This document shows, one piece after another, positions 55,110-63,511 of a stretch of DNA of 64,000 bases (position 1 is its first letter; every line of letters begins with the position of its first letter). Source of the DNA: Apibacter muscae (lineage in GTDB: Bacteria; Bacteroidota; Bacteroidia; Flavobacteriales; Weeksellaceae); contig NZ_SELG01000041.1 in NCBI RefSeq assembly GCF_007845635.1, positions 372,001 to 436,000 on the forward strand, read 5' to 3'. A program made the position numbers and the translations under genes. Below the pieces are notes generated by a model, which made no database searches, was not told the origin of the DNA, and saw nothing but the letters and a program-made list of their open reading frames with translations.

Positions 55110-56054
55110 TTGAATCAAATCAATTTAATTCTAGATGAGGTAGATCTGAAGCTATTTTATGGAGAATACAATCAGAATTTTAATCTTCTAACTAATCATT
55201 TTCCTAAGTTAAAGATAACCGGAAGAGACCAAAATATAAAAGCTACTGGTAATGAAGAAGATTTGCTAGAATTTGAAAAGAAAGTTAAAAGTATTGTTGC
55301 GTATATTAATCGTTATAATAAATTAAATGAAATAGCTCTGAATGGTATTCTGCATATATCTAAAGATATAAACAATGTTGAAAAGTTAGAAGATGTTATT
55401 GTTCATGGAATAGGAGGGAAAATTATATATGCTAAAACTGAAAATTTAAAAAAATTAGTTAATTGTGTAGATACCCATGATATGGTTTTCGCCATAGGAC
55501 CGGCAGGTACTGGTAAAACCTATACTAGTGTAGCTCTAGCGGTTCGAGCTTTGAAAAATAAAGAGGTAAAACGCATTGTACTCACCCGTCCAGCTGTGGA
55601 AGCTGGTGAAAGTTTAGGTTTTTTACCGGGAGATTTAAAGGAAAAGCTAGATCCCTATTTACAACCTTTATATGATGCTTTAAGAGATATGATAAGTCCT
55701 GAAAAATTAGCTTCTTATTTAGAAAAAGGTATTATTGAAATTGCTCCATTGGCTTTTATGAGGGGGCGAACCTTGGACGGGGCTTTTGTAATATTAGACG
55801 AAGCACAAAATACTACACATTTGCAAATGAAAATGTTTTTAACTAGAATGGGGGCGAATGCAAAGTTTATTATTACCGGAGATCCGGGACAGATTGATTT
55901 ACCTAAACAACAAAAATCGGGTTTAAAAGAAGCTATGCGAATATTGCAAGGCGTTAAAGATATTGGGTTTGTAAAACTTACAGAAATTGACGTTGTGCGT
56001 CACCGTTTAGTTAAAAAAATATTAGAAGCTTACAGAAAACAAGAGGAAGAATAG
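55110..56054 (+). CDS. PhoH-family ATPase
   Basis: The 314-residue protein is PhoH-like, an RNA-associated ATPase related to superfamily 1 helicases. Walker A is GPAGTGKT (130-137), followed by RIVLTRPAVEAGESLGFLPG, Walker B VILDEAQN and ITGDPGQIDLP. Translation must start at TTG 55110: an in-frame TAA lies six bases upstream (55104-55106), the next in-frame ATG is beyond residue 120, and the family's N-terminus starts at this point. Its exact substrate is unknown; homologues are linked to RNA maturation. Confidence 0.92.
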   Translation: MNQINLILDEVDLKLFYGEYNQNFNLLTNHFPKLKITGRDQNIKATGNEEDLLEFEKKVKSIVAYINRYNKLNEIALNGILHISKDINNVEKLEDVIVHGIGGKIIYAKTENLKKLVNCVDTHDMVFAIGPAGTGKTYTSVALAVRALKNKEVKRIVLTRPAVEAGESLGFLPGDLKEKLDPYLQPLYDALRDMISPEKLASYLEKGIIEIAPLAFMRGRTLDGAFVILDEAQNTTHLQMKMFLTRMGANAKFIITGDPGQIDLPKQQKSGLKEAMRILQGVKDIGFVKLTEIDVVRHRLVKKILEAYRKQEEE

Positions 56055-56190
56055 TAAAAATAATATTTTTAACAATTAAGTAATATAAAATACTTTTATA
56101 GGATTAGTTAATGATTTTGTATCATTCATTATTTTTAATAAAAATGATAATCAATAACTTTTATTCCTACTTCGTAATCCTTAAAATTAA

Positions 56191-56241
56191 CTATACCAAT
56201 ATTACTTGTATTTTAAAACTAGCTAAAATTAAAGGTTTCAT
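56191..56241 (-). pseudogene. Signal-peptide stub of a third C-type secreted protein
   Basis: Directly after the frameshifted gene at 56256-56938, with the same 14-base spacer as in the other cassettes, a start codon encodes MKPLILASF, identical to the starts of the genes at 57553 and 58361. The frame then ends at TAG after 16 codons. It is the leftover start of a deleted or decayed copy. Confidence 0.65.
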
Positions 56242-56255
56242 TGAATGTAATAAAT

Positions 56256-56938
56256 TTAATTGGATATAATTTCTCTTTCTTCTTTGATTCCTTCTATAAT
56301 TTCTTTTACTATTTCTAAATCTGCGTTTTTGTTATAACCGATGCTTATTTTGAATAAGTAATATTTATCTTTTTCCGGAAACATTGATCCTTGGGTTAGA
56401 GATACATATTTTACCGGAATTACTACTTGATAATTTTTGAATTCCTTACTATAATATTTTTTATAAAAATCCATCCATTTATCCAAAGGTTCATATATTT
56501 TTATTATGTCTAAGTTACTTTTACATAAATCTGCTTCAAAATCAATATTTTGTGGAATATATAAACTATCGGAATCCATAAGTGCACTAACATAAGTTAG
56601 ATTATATCCTCCCAATAAAGATTCATCCGGTTCTTTAAAAATCCAAGTTTTTTTTTCTTTTTTTTTCTTAGTTCTTTTATGGTTACAGTATCCGATGTTT
56701 CTTTTACATTATAGAATAAATCTCCTAATGTACTTCCTATTGAATAATCCATCGTTAATGCTATTGGTTTTATACCTACAATATGACAACTTTTATTACT
56801 TTTAAATTCTTTAGAATTTATAATGGATTGGTATACTGCTACTTTAAATTTATCAACCATATTTATAGAACTTTCTTGTACTTGTCCTATCATTAAAGTT
56901 GTTAGAAAAAAACTAATCCCAATTAAATGTTTTTTCAT
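56256..56938 (-). pseudogene. Secreted immunity-like protein, D-type copy, frameshifted at a poly-A run
   Basis: This is a near-identical paralogue of the intact gene at 58376-59059, but broken into two frames (56597-56938 and 56256-56615). The break lies at 56648-56667. Here two runs of nine T (plus strand) replace the run of ten T in the intact copy, a net loss of one base. The restored protein would be about 227 residues: signal peptide (cut near IGQ), then IYEPLDKWMDFYKKYYS and VVIPVKY. A short patch downstream of the break differs strongly from the intact copy. Slippage at the run could restore the frame, so it may be a switchable or partly functional gene. Confidence 0.7.
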
Positions 56939-56944
56939 GTATAG

Positions 56945-57553
56945 TTAATTTATTGTATTTATAGACTCTATTTTTCCTTGTTTTGAATAAACAATCTTAT
57001 ATAATTTATATTCTTGTTTTAATTCTTGTTTATTTTTTATTTGTGTATAAAAAACAGGAATAATTTCATAAGGATTTCCCCCAATTAAATCAGAAATATA
57101 TAAATAAAGATTTGCCCATTTATCTAAGGGCTCATAGATTCTTATATAAGAATAATTCACTGGTTTCCATTCATTATATTCAGAAAATGCTTGGTAAAGG
57201 TTTACTCTTTGCAAATTAGAATCCATAAATTTTTCTTCTTTCAACTCTTTATATATCTTATAATTATAAGGCATTTTTTGATTTAATTTATCTACAGAAA
57301 TAGAATCTTTTTTTTCTTTAATAAAAATTTGAAAAAAATTAGAATTGGGATTAATATCCAAATCCAATGTTTGGATACTAACTAAGTGAAATTCCTTTTC
57401 TTTTTTCACTTCGTCTGATAAAAGTAAAGCCTTATATATTTCTGTTTTTACAAAATCTATTTTAGCTCTATCCAAACATTATTTATAACAATTTTGTCCT
57501 CTTGAATATAATATAGCAAGTATTGTAAAACTAGCTAAAATTAAAGGTTTCAT
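56945..57553 (-). pseudogene. Secreted C-type paralogue interrupted by an in-frame stop
   Basis: The coding frame starts at ATG 57553 with MKPLILASFTILAILYS, the same signal peptide as the intact C-type gene. It meets TAA at codon 25 (57481-57479) and continues open to 56945. The remaining 176 codons can only be read from a TTG at 57475, which would lack the signal. The mature part shares the family motif IYEPLDKWANLYLY and an IIPVFY segment. I read it as a pseudogene; the low similarity to its relatives means it is an old copy. Confidence 0.65.
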
Positions 57554-57567
57554 TGAATGTAATAAAT

Positions 57568-57654
57568 TTAATCGGATATAATTTCTCTTTCATCTATTGC
57601 CCCTTTTATAATTTTATTTATTATTTCTAAATATGTTTTAAGTTTTGAACATGA
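57568..57654 (-). pseudogene. 3' fragment of a D-type paralogue
   Basis: About 28 codons remain in frame, ending IIKGAIDEREIISD and stop. They align with the end of the D-type protein (EIIEGIKEEREIISD). An in-frame TAG lies just upstream (57657-57655). The 14-base spacer to the next ATG is the same as in the intact cassette. This is the remnant of a deleted gene copy. Confidence 0.65.
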
Positions 57655-57686
57655 CTAAAATATAATTCAAGTATAAATAATTTTAT

Positions 57687-58361
57687 TTAATCACTAATTA
57701 CTTCTTTTGAAATTATACGATTATCTTGAATATTTACTTTAAATTTAAATAGCATATAATTTTCTTTTCCAGAAAACTGTTCTGAGTGTTCATATTTTAC
57801 TGGAATTACAATTTCTTGATCTGTTGAATATCTAGAAAACATATAGGAATAGAGATTTCCCCATTTATCAAAAGGTTCATAAATTTTTATTATATCGTAT
57901 TCATTATCACAGTAGTTGAAAAAAAAACCTATTGCACTGGTAAAAGGATTCTTTCTTCCTTCCATATTTTCAGAAATTTTATTGGAAGAATAAACCGGAT
58001 ATTCTTTTATATAATGTTCTATTATTTCTTCTCCCTTAAAGATATATTCTAGATCACTTTCCACTAGGAAAACCCAATAATTAGAAGGTAGGATATCTCT
58101 TAACCTTCCTAAGGTTAAAGTATCTTTATCTTTTCGAGGTTCTAAATATTCATACTTCTTTTTTATCTCTAAAGCAAAAGAGGGTATGGTAACAATTTTA
58201 CATTGAACTTTATTTTGAAATTCTTGAGATGAAACAATTTCTATGAATAATCGGGTTTTAAATTGAGTAATTAAATCCAAATCTGCTTTATTTAAAGAAT
58301 CTTTTTGTGCAAATATGAGGCAGCTAAATAAATAGAAACTAGCTAAAATCAAAGGTTTCAT
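57687..58361 (-). CDS. Secreted protein of the C-type (immunity-like, unknown function)
   Basis: I do not recognise a named family. The 224-residue protein has a signal peptide (MKPLILASFYLFSCLIFAQ) and should be periplasmic. It shares with its neighbours the C-terminal block IIKIYEPFDKWGNLYSYMF followed by IVIPVKYEHSEQ and a closing strand pair. It lies 14 bases after the intact D-type gene and is probably translated from the same mRNA as the upstream effector-like gene. The position and duplication pattern suggest an immunity or neutralising role; no direct evidence exists. Confidence 0.65.
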   Translation of the reverse strand: MKPLILASFYLFSCLIFAQKDSLNKADLDLITQFKTRLFIEIVSSQEFQNKVQCKIVTIPSFALEIKKKYEYLEPRKDKDTLTLGRLRDILPSNYWVFLVESDLEYIFKGEEIIEHYIKEYPVYSSNKISENMEGRKNPFTSAIGFFFNYCDNEYDIIKIYEPFDKWGNLYSYMFSRYSTDQEIVIPVKYEHSEQFSGKENYMLFKFKVNIQDNRIISKEVISD

Positions 58362-58375
58362 TGAATGTAATAAAT

Positions 58376-59059
58376 TTAATCGGATATAATTTCTCTTTCT
58401 TCTTTGATTCCTTCTATAATTTCTTTTACTATTTCTAAATCTGCGTTTTTGTTATAACCGATGCTTATTTTGAATAAGTAATATTTATCTTTTTCCGGAA
58501 ACATTGATCCTTGGGTTAGAGATACATATTTTACCGGAATTACTACTTGATAATTTTTGAATTCTTTACTATAATATTTTTTATAAAAATCCATCCATTT
58601 ATCCAAAGGTTCATATATTTTTATTATGTCTAAGTTACTTTTACATAAATCTGCTTCAAAATCAATATTTTGTGGAATATATAAACTATCAGAATCTTTA
58701 AGTGAACTTATATATTCCAAGTCATATCCTGCCAATAAGAAATTATCAGGTTCTTTAAAAATCCAAGTTTTTTTTTTCTTATTTTTTCTTAATTCTTTTA
58801 TGGATAAAGTATCCGATATTTCTTTTACATTATAAAATAAATCTCCTAAAGTACTTCCTATTGAATAATCCATCGTTAATGCTATTGGTTTTATACCTAC
58901 AATATGACAATTTTTATTACTTTTAAATTCTTTAGAATTTATAATGGATTGGTATACTGCTACTTTAAATTTATCAACCATATTTATAGAACTTTCTTGT
59001 ACTTGTCCTATCATTAAAGTTGTTAGAAAAAAACTAATCCCAATTAAATATTTTTTCAT
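58376..59059 (-). CDS. Secreted protein of the D-type (immunity-like), intact copy
   Basis: The 227-residue protein begins with a signal peptide (MKKYLIGISFFLTTLMIGQ). Its mature part contains FKVAVYQSIINSKEFKSN, a lysine-rich stretch encoded by a run of ten A, then IIKIYEPLDKWMDFYKKYYS and VVIPVKYVSLTQG. The family is unknown to me. Its start lies 26 bases inside the restored 3' end of the effector-like gene, which points to translational coupling. The poly-A run makes it prone to frameshift, as has happened in its copy at 56256-56938. Confidence 0.65.
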   Translation of the reverse strand: MKKYLIGISFFLTTLMIGQVQESSINMVDKFKVAVYQSIINSKEFKSNKNCHIVGIKPIALTMDYSIGSTLGDLFYNVKEISDTLSIKELRKNKKKKTWIFKEPDNFLLAGYDLEYISSLKDSDSLYIPQNIDFEADLCKSNLDIIKIYEPLDKWMDFYKKYYSKEFKNYQVVIPVKYVSLTQGSMFPEKDKYYLFKISIGYNKNADLEIVKEIIEGIKEEREIISD

Positions 59060-60558
59060 GTATATAATATTTTACTTTTTTATAATATTTACTTATTGAT
59101 AGATTATCTGAAGTTGCTCTATTTATTATAAATTTCCCATGAGTTTTAGGAAATTTTGGGGGAAGGTATATGGATGTATTACCAAAATCAGGATCATATA
59201 CTATCTTTTCTCCATCAGGAGAATCTGATCCATTTAAAAAACCAAATTCAATACTATTAAAGTTAACTCCATAATTTACATAATTTTTCCTATCAGGTAA
59301 TCCTAATTTCTCTTCTTATTAGGTTACAAAATTTAGCTTCTACTTCTACCGGACCTTCATTTAAATATTCCACGGAGTTAAAATTATACTTATCATCGGT
59401 TAACTTTAATATTGCATGACCTAAAAATTCATGTTCTAATAACCTAGATAAATTAAAGTATCTATTAACACTAGGCAACGGTTCATTTAAAAGTTCATAT
59501 TTTCTTTGAAATGTATACTCATAAATAAAACCATTTTGATTTAATTCATCAGTAAAATCTGCTAAATCTATAAAAGCAATATCTCCAATACTTGTATGTC
59601 TAGGAATTGTTCCTCTTTTCCCCTGTTTTCTTTTTTTATCATCCCAATCTTGTATATCGGCTTTCGGAACTCCAGGAACAACTCCTCCCGCAACATTGCC
59701 CTTTTCTTTTTTTAAATGCAATACATTACCTTCTCTATCAAAATCATTTAAGGAATAATCCGTATAATAATTATAGCTTGTATTCTCAAGTGGTTCAGCT
59801 ACCAGCTCATATCCAAAATTATATCCAAACAATAGTTTGCCTTTGGAAATTTGGTTGGGGTCTAGTTCTTTTTTCCAATGGTTTATGGCAGTAAGCGAAG
59901 TTTTTTCATAGGCAGGTTTACATTCTCCATCATAATATAACATTTCATCGTCCTTATGGTACGCTAATTTTATTCCGTATTCTTCATTAAATGCTTTATG
60001 CAGTTTAGCTGGTATTTCAAACACTTGCTGTCCTTTTTCATCATAAAAACGGGTATTTATTCCTCCTTTTTTTAAATTTAAAATAGATTCTGCTTTTCCC
60101 TCTTCTTTTAAATTTTGAATATAGGCATAAACGGTAATTTTCCCTGAAGTTTCGGTTTCCGAAATATCCATAGTTACTTCCTGTTTACCCATTACCTGAG
60201 CAATGGGAATGGGAGAATCATTATTGTGTTGCACTGCCCATTTTATATTTTTCAATTCCATGGGAGATTTTATCTCTCGGTTAAACCGGGTAATCTTAAA
60301 TTTATATGACTTTCCTTTCTCTACTATTTCTAGCTTTTTTCCATCTTCATCTAAGGGACCGTTTAATTCTACTACACGCAAAGGTTCCGGTGGTTGATAA
60401 TCGTTTAAAAACTGCACCCCACCTTTCTTACCGATCATAATTACTTGTTTAGGAGAACTGAAAGTAAGATCTCCCTCAGTAGAAGTTAATGTTATAGTCC
60501 TCTTAGCTTTTTTTATACTTTCTCCTCCAATTATCCGTACTATTTTACCACTCTTCAT
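59034..60558 (-). pseudogene. Effector-like zinc metallopeptidase, frameshifted near the 3' end
   Basis: The first open frame (60558-59293, 421 codons) contains a beta-rich N-terminal half like those of Bacteroidota polymorphic toxins: IRIIGGE-type start, TLTSTEGDLTFSSPKQV, VVELNGPLDEDGKK. This resemblance is from memory. A zincin motif HEFLGH lies at 376-381, followed by EVEAKFCNLIRRE. The frame then ends quickly. Removing one A of the AAA at 59307-59309 joins it to a second open frame of 90 codons (LGLPDRKNYVNYG...) ending at 59034. The joined NLIRRELGLPDR matches the usual continuation in toxin metallopeptidases. Full length would be about 507 residues. No secretion signal is seen, so a T6SS-type carrier is conceivable, but no such genes are here. 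Confidence 0.65.
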
Positions 60559-60578
60559 TTTTTATTCATTTACTTTTC

Positions 60579-60586
60579 CAAATATA
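60579..60586 (-). promoter_or_regulatory. Predicted -7 box of the effector-like gene
   Basis: TATATTTG on the minus strand lies 20 bases upstream of the ATG at 60558. It suggests the island is transcribed from its own promoter. No -33 TTG is evident. Confidence 0.4.
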
Positions 60587-60818
60587 ATTATTTTTGTAAC
60601 TTTCAGGATAAAGTAAATATTTATTTTCTTCAATTTTTCTCTTTAATAAATAAACCAGATGAAATTTATTTTGATTTAAAATAATTACTATCTAACCAAC
60701 CAAAATTTTTAAAAAGTAAATAGAATTAACCTTGAGAGAAATTATTAAATTTTTTTTAGCTTTGCTTTAGACAAAATATTAAAACTCTTTTAAATAATAA
60801 GTTTTTTTGTTTCTAACT

Positions 60819-60864
60819 AATCATCTACTTTATTTAAATTTATTATTTAAAAAAGTAGATGATT
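60819..60864 (-). terminator. Inverted repeat, possible terminator of relA/spoT
   Basis: A perfect 13-bp stem (60819-60831 with 60852-60864, arms AATCATCTACTTT and AAAGTAGATGATT) encloses a 20-base A/T loop that can pair partly. It lies 20 bases past the relA stop. It lacks a clean T-tract on the minus strand, so the call is tentative. Confidence 0.5.
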
Positions 60865-60884
60865 TTTAAAGTTCAATTTTTAAA

Positions 60885-63143
60885 TTAACTTTTTTTCTCT
60901 ATCCTTTTTACTTTAGATATATTTTCAACCTTTTGCAGATTTTTTAAAATTTCATCCAACTGAAAAGTATTCTTGACTTGTAATGTTATTTGACTGGTGA
61001 AAATACCATCTTCGGAGTTAAAATTCATTTTCTTTATATCTACTTTCATAAGGTTAGACAAAATATTTGAAATATCACTTATTAATCCAATACGATCAAT
61101 TCCGTCAATTAAAATGTGTACTAGGAAATTTCTATGGGAGCTATTTACCCATTTGGCTTGAATGACTCTATAGTCATAGTTTGCTCTCATGTCAACCGCA
61201 TTGGGACAGATTTCTTTGTGAACCTTAATTCCTTTACCAATCGTAACAAAACCAAAAATTTTATCTCCCGGTATAGGATTACAGCATAGAGCCATCTGGT
61301 AATCTAATTTTTCTTCTTCCTCTCCAAAGACAATCATATCCAATTTACCTTCCTCTTTTACCTCATCAGTTTCTTTAGAATGAATAAATGGGATATTGGG
61401 TCTTTTCCTAAGTCTTGAAAGTAGGTTATTAAACACACCTTTACTATCAACATATTTTTTTAATTCCTTTGTATCAATAATACCAGAAGCTACTTGGTAA
61501 AATATATCATGGCTTGTTTTTGCTCCAAAAAATTTTTGAATCGCATTTAGCTCTGCTTCGGAATAATTAATTTTGAAATGTCTTAATTTTCTTATAAGTA
61601 ATTCCTTTCCTTCTTCTGTATACTTTCTTTTTTCGCTATTTAAAGCAGATTTTATTCTTGATTTTGCTTTTGAAGTAGCTACAAAATCTAACCAATCAAT
61701 TTTTGGTTTTTGGTTGGAAGAAGTAAGTATTTCTACCTGATCTCCGCTTTTTAATTTATGGCTTAAAGGAACCAATTTACTATTTACTTTAGCCCCTAAA
61801 CAATGATCTCCTATATTGGAATGTATAGAGTAGGCAAAATCTAAAGCTGTTGCACCTACAGATAGCACTTTTAAATCTCCTTTTGGGGTAAAGATAAATA
61901 TATCTTTGGTGTACAAGTTTAATTTAAAATCATCTAATAACTCTTTAGTTGTAACCGTACCTTGACTTTCTAACATTTCTCGAACCTGAGAAATCCAACT
62001 TTCAATTTGATTATCTTCGTCTACCTTATAACCTTCTTTGTATTTATAATGAGCGGCTATCCCTTTTTCTGCTACTTCATCCATACGTTCAGAACGGATT
62101 TGAACTTCTACCCACTTGGATTCTGGACCAATGACTGTAACATGTAAACTTTCATATCCGGTAGATCTTGGTGTTGAAATCCAGTCCCGCATTCGGTTTG
62201 GATTGGGTACAAATTCATCAGTTACAATAGAATATATTTTCCAAGCTAAAAATTTTTCATTTTTATGGTCTGATTTATAAATGATACGAATAGCAAATAA
62301 ATCATAAACTTCCTCAAAATCCACATTTTGCTTTCTCATTTTTTTATAAATGGAAAAAATGGATTTATGTCTTCCTTTCAATAAAAAATTAAGATTTTCT
62401 TCTCTTAATCTTTCAGAAATAATTTTAGAAAATTCATCAATATAACGTTGTCTATCTCTATCCGTCTCCTCTAATTTCTTAACGATAAAATTATATGAAT
62501 CCGGATCCGTATATTTTAAACTTAAATCTTCCAATTCAGACTTTATCGTATAAAGCCCCATTCTATGAGCTAAGGGTGCATAAATATAGGTAGTTTCTGA
62601 AGCTATTTTTTTTTGCTTAGCCACTTTCATGCTATCCAGAGTCCTCATATTATGCAATCGATCGGCAATTTTTACTAAAATTACCCGAACGTCTTTAGAG
62701 AGTGTTAAAAGTAGCTTTCTATAATTTTCGGATTGTAAAGATAAATCTTGATGATCGATTTGTGATATCTTAGTAAGCCCCTCTATAATTTTAGCAATTT
62801 TGAGGTTGAAAAGTTTTTCAATATCTTCAACCGTATAAGCTGTATCTTCTACAACATCGTGTAATAATGCACAAACAATGCTTGTTGCTCCTAAGCCAAT
62901 TTCGTCAGCTACAATTTTAGCTACCGCTAAGGGATGATAAATATAAGGTTCTCCTGTTTTTCTTCTTTGGTCTTTGTGCGCTTCTTTTGCTAAATCAAAA
63001 GCTTTACGGATTAAAATTTTATCTTCATCATTTAAAACTCTATAAGTGTTCCGAAGCATATCCTTATATCGTTTAGCTATTTCTTCGTTTTCTTTTTTTG
63101 TTTTTATATCCTCCAATTCTTGCATAAAATCCCTGTTTATCAT
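60885..63143 (-). CDS. Bifunctional (p)ppGpp synthetase/hydrolase (Rel/SpoT)
   Basis: This long RSH enzyme makes and degrades the stringent-response alarmone. The 752-residue protein has, in order, an HD hydrolase domain (ALLHDVVEDTAYT), the synthetase domain (RSTGYESLHVTVIGPESKWVEVQIR), a TGS domain (IFIFTPKGDLKVLSVGATALDFAY), a conserved Cys motif near ALCCNPIPGD, and a C-terminal ACT domain. The hydrolase HD motif is intact, so it should be bifunctional rather than a RelA-only form. A -7 box TAAATTTG (63164-63157) lies 13 bases upstream. Confidence 0.94.
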   Translation of the reverse strand: MINRDFMQELEDIKTKKENEEIAKRYKDMLRNTYRVLNDEDKILIRKAFDLAKEAHKDQRRKTGEPYIYHPLAVAKIVADEIGLGATSIVCALLHDVVEDTAYTVEDIEKLFNLKIAKIIEGLTKISQIDHQDLSLQSENYRKLLLTLSKDVRVILVKIADRLHNMRTLDSMKVAKQKKIASETTYIYAPLAHRMGLYTIKSELEDLSLKYTDPDSYNFIVKKLEETDRDRQRYIDEFSKIISERLREENLNFLLKGRHKSIFSIYKKMRKQNVDFEEVYDLFAIRIIYKSDHKNEKFLAWKIYSIVTDEFVPNPNRMRDWISTPRSTGYESLHVTVIGPESKWVEVQIRSERMDEVAEKGIAAHYKYKEGYKVDEDNQIESWISQVREMLESQGTVTTKELLDDFKLNLYTKDIFIFTPKGDLKVLSVGATALDFAYSIHSNIGDHCLGAKVNSKLVPLSHKLKSGDQVEILTSSNQKPKIDWLDFVATSKAKSRIKSALNSEKRKYTEEGKELLIRKLRHFKINYSEAELNAIQKFFGAKTSHDIFYQVASGIIDTKELKKYVDSKGVFNNLLSRLRKRPNIPFIHSKETDEVKEEGKLDMIVFGEEEEKLDYQMALCCNPIPGDKIFGFVTIGKGIKVHKEICPNAVDMRANYDYRVIQAKWVNSSHRNFLVHILIDGIDRIGLISDISNILSNLMKVDIKKMNFNSEDGIFTSQITLQVKNTFQLDEILKNLQKVENISKVKRIEKKS

Positions 63144-63511
63144 GTGCTTACTATAACAAATTTAGCGATAATTTCCTGAACTCATTAATTATTTTTCCAT
63201 GCATCTTAGCATTGTTAACATACATATACTTAAATGATTTTTAGTTTGAAAGATTTTTATGAATAAGTGTAGAAAAATCAATTTGCAATTCTATTCAAAA
63301 TAATATAACTGGTAGAATTATGATTTTTTGTAAAATATAATTGTAATCTAATATATATCGATTAAAATATAAATAGAAAAAAGAGACACGAAATATATCT
63401 GAAATAAATAACTATATTTTAGATTTAATTCTTTTAAAGAATTTTGTTGAATAATTTTATGCGATTATAAAGATTCAAGTATATCCAAGTATATCTTTAT
63501 AATCGTATTTT
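63144..63511. other. AT-rich intergenic stretch with one hairpin
   Basis: These 368 bases hold no open frame I can support. The left end carries the relA/spoT -7 box, and the right end carries a hairpin next to the stop of the lipoprotein gene. Nothing else is recognisable. Confidence 0.5.
63462..63505 (-). terminator. Hairpin after the lipoprotein gene, loop made of a tandem repeat
   Basis: A perfect 13-bp stem (63462-63474 with 63493-63505, arms CGATTATAAAGAT and ATCTTTATAATCG) lies six bases past the stop. The 18-base loop overlaps two tandem copies of CAAGTATATC (63476-63485 and 63486-63495). The T-tract is weak on the minus strand. Confidence 0.6.

Larger units (their letters stand above)
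56215..59059 (-). repeat. Tandem two-gene cassette, three copies in different states of decay
   Basis: Three copies of a junction block can be aligned, starting at 56215, 57527 and 58336. Each holds the start of a C-type gene (MKPLILASF), a 14-base spacer and the end of a D-type gene (EREIIS). Copies 1 and 3 continue together over a full D-type gene, and their first about 315 coding bases differ at only two positions by my count. Read 5'-3' on the minus strand the order is D-C, D(fragment)-C(nonsense), D(frameshift)-C(stub). Confidence 0.8.
60559..60884. other. Intergenic stretch with effector promoter and relA hairpin
   Basis: No gene is visible in these 326 AT-rich bases. A -7 box for the effector-like gene (TATATTTG, minus strand 60586-60579, 20 bases upstream of its ATG) lies at the left. 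A long inverted repeat near the relA end lies at the right (60819-60864). Confidence 0.5.

Noticed and set aside
56945-57475. The 176-codon frame as an independent cytosolic gene starting at TTG
   Set aside because: The same frame continues upstream through a single TAA to an ATG with the signal peptide of its paralogue, which fits a nonsense-interrupted secreted gene better.
56215-59059. CRISPR array or insertion sequence as explanation of the repeats
   Set aside because: The repeated units are hundreds of bases long and protein-coding, with no short regular spacers, terminal inverted repeats or transposase gene.
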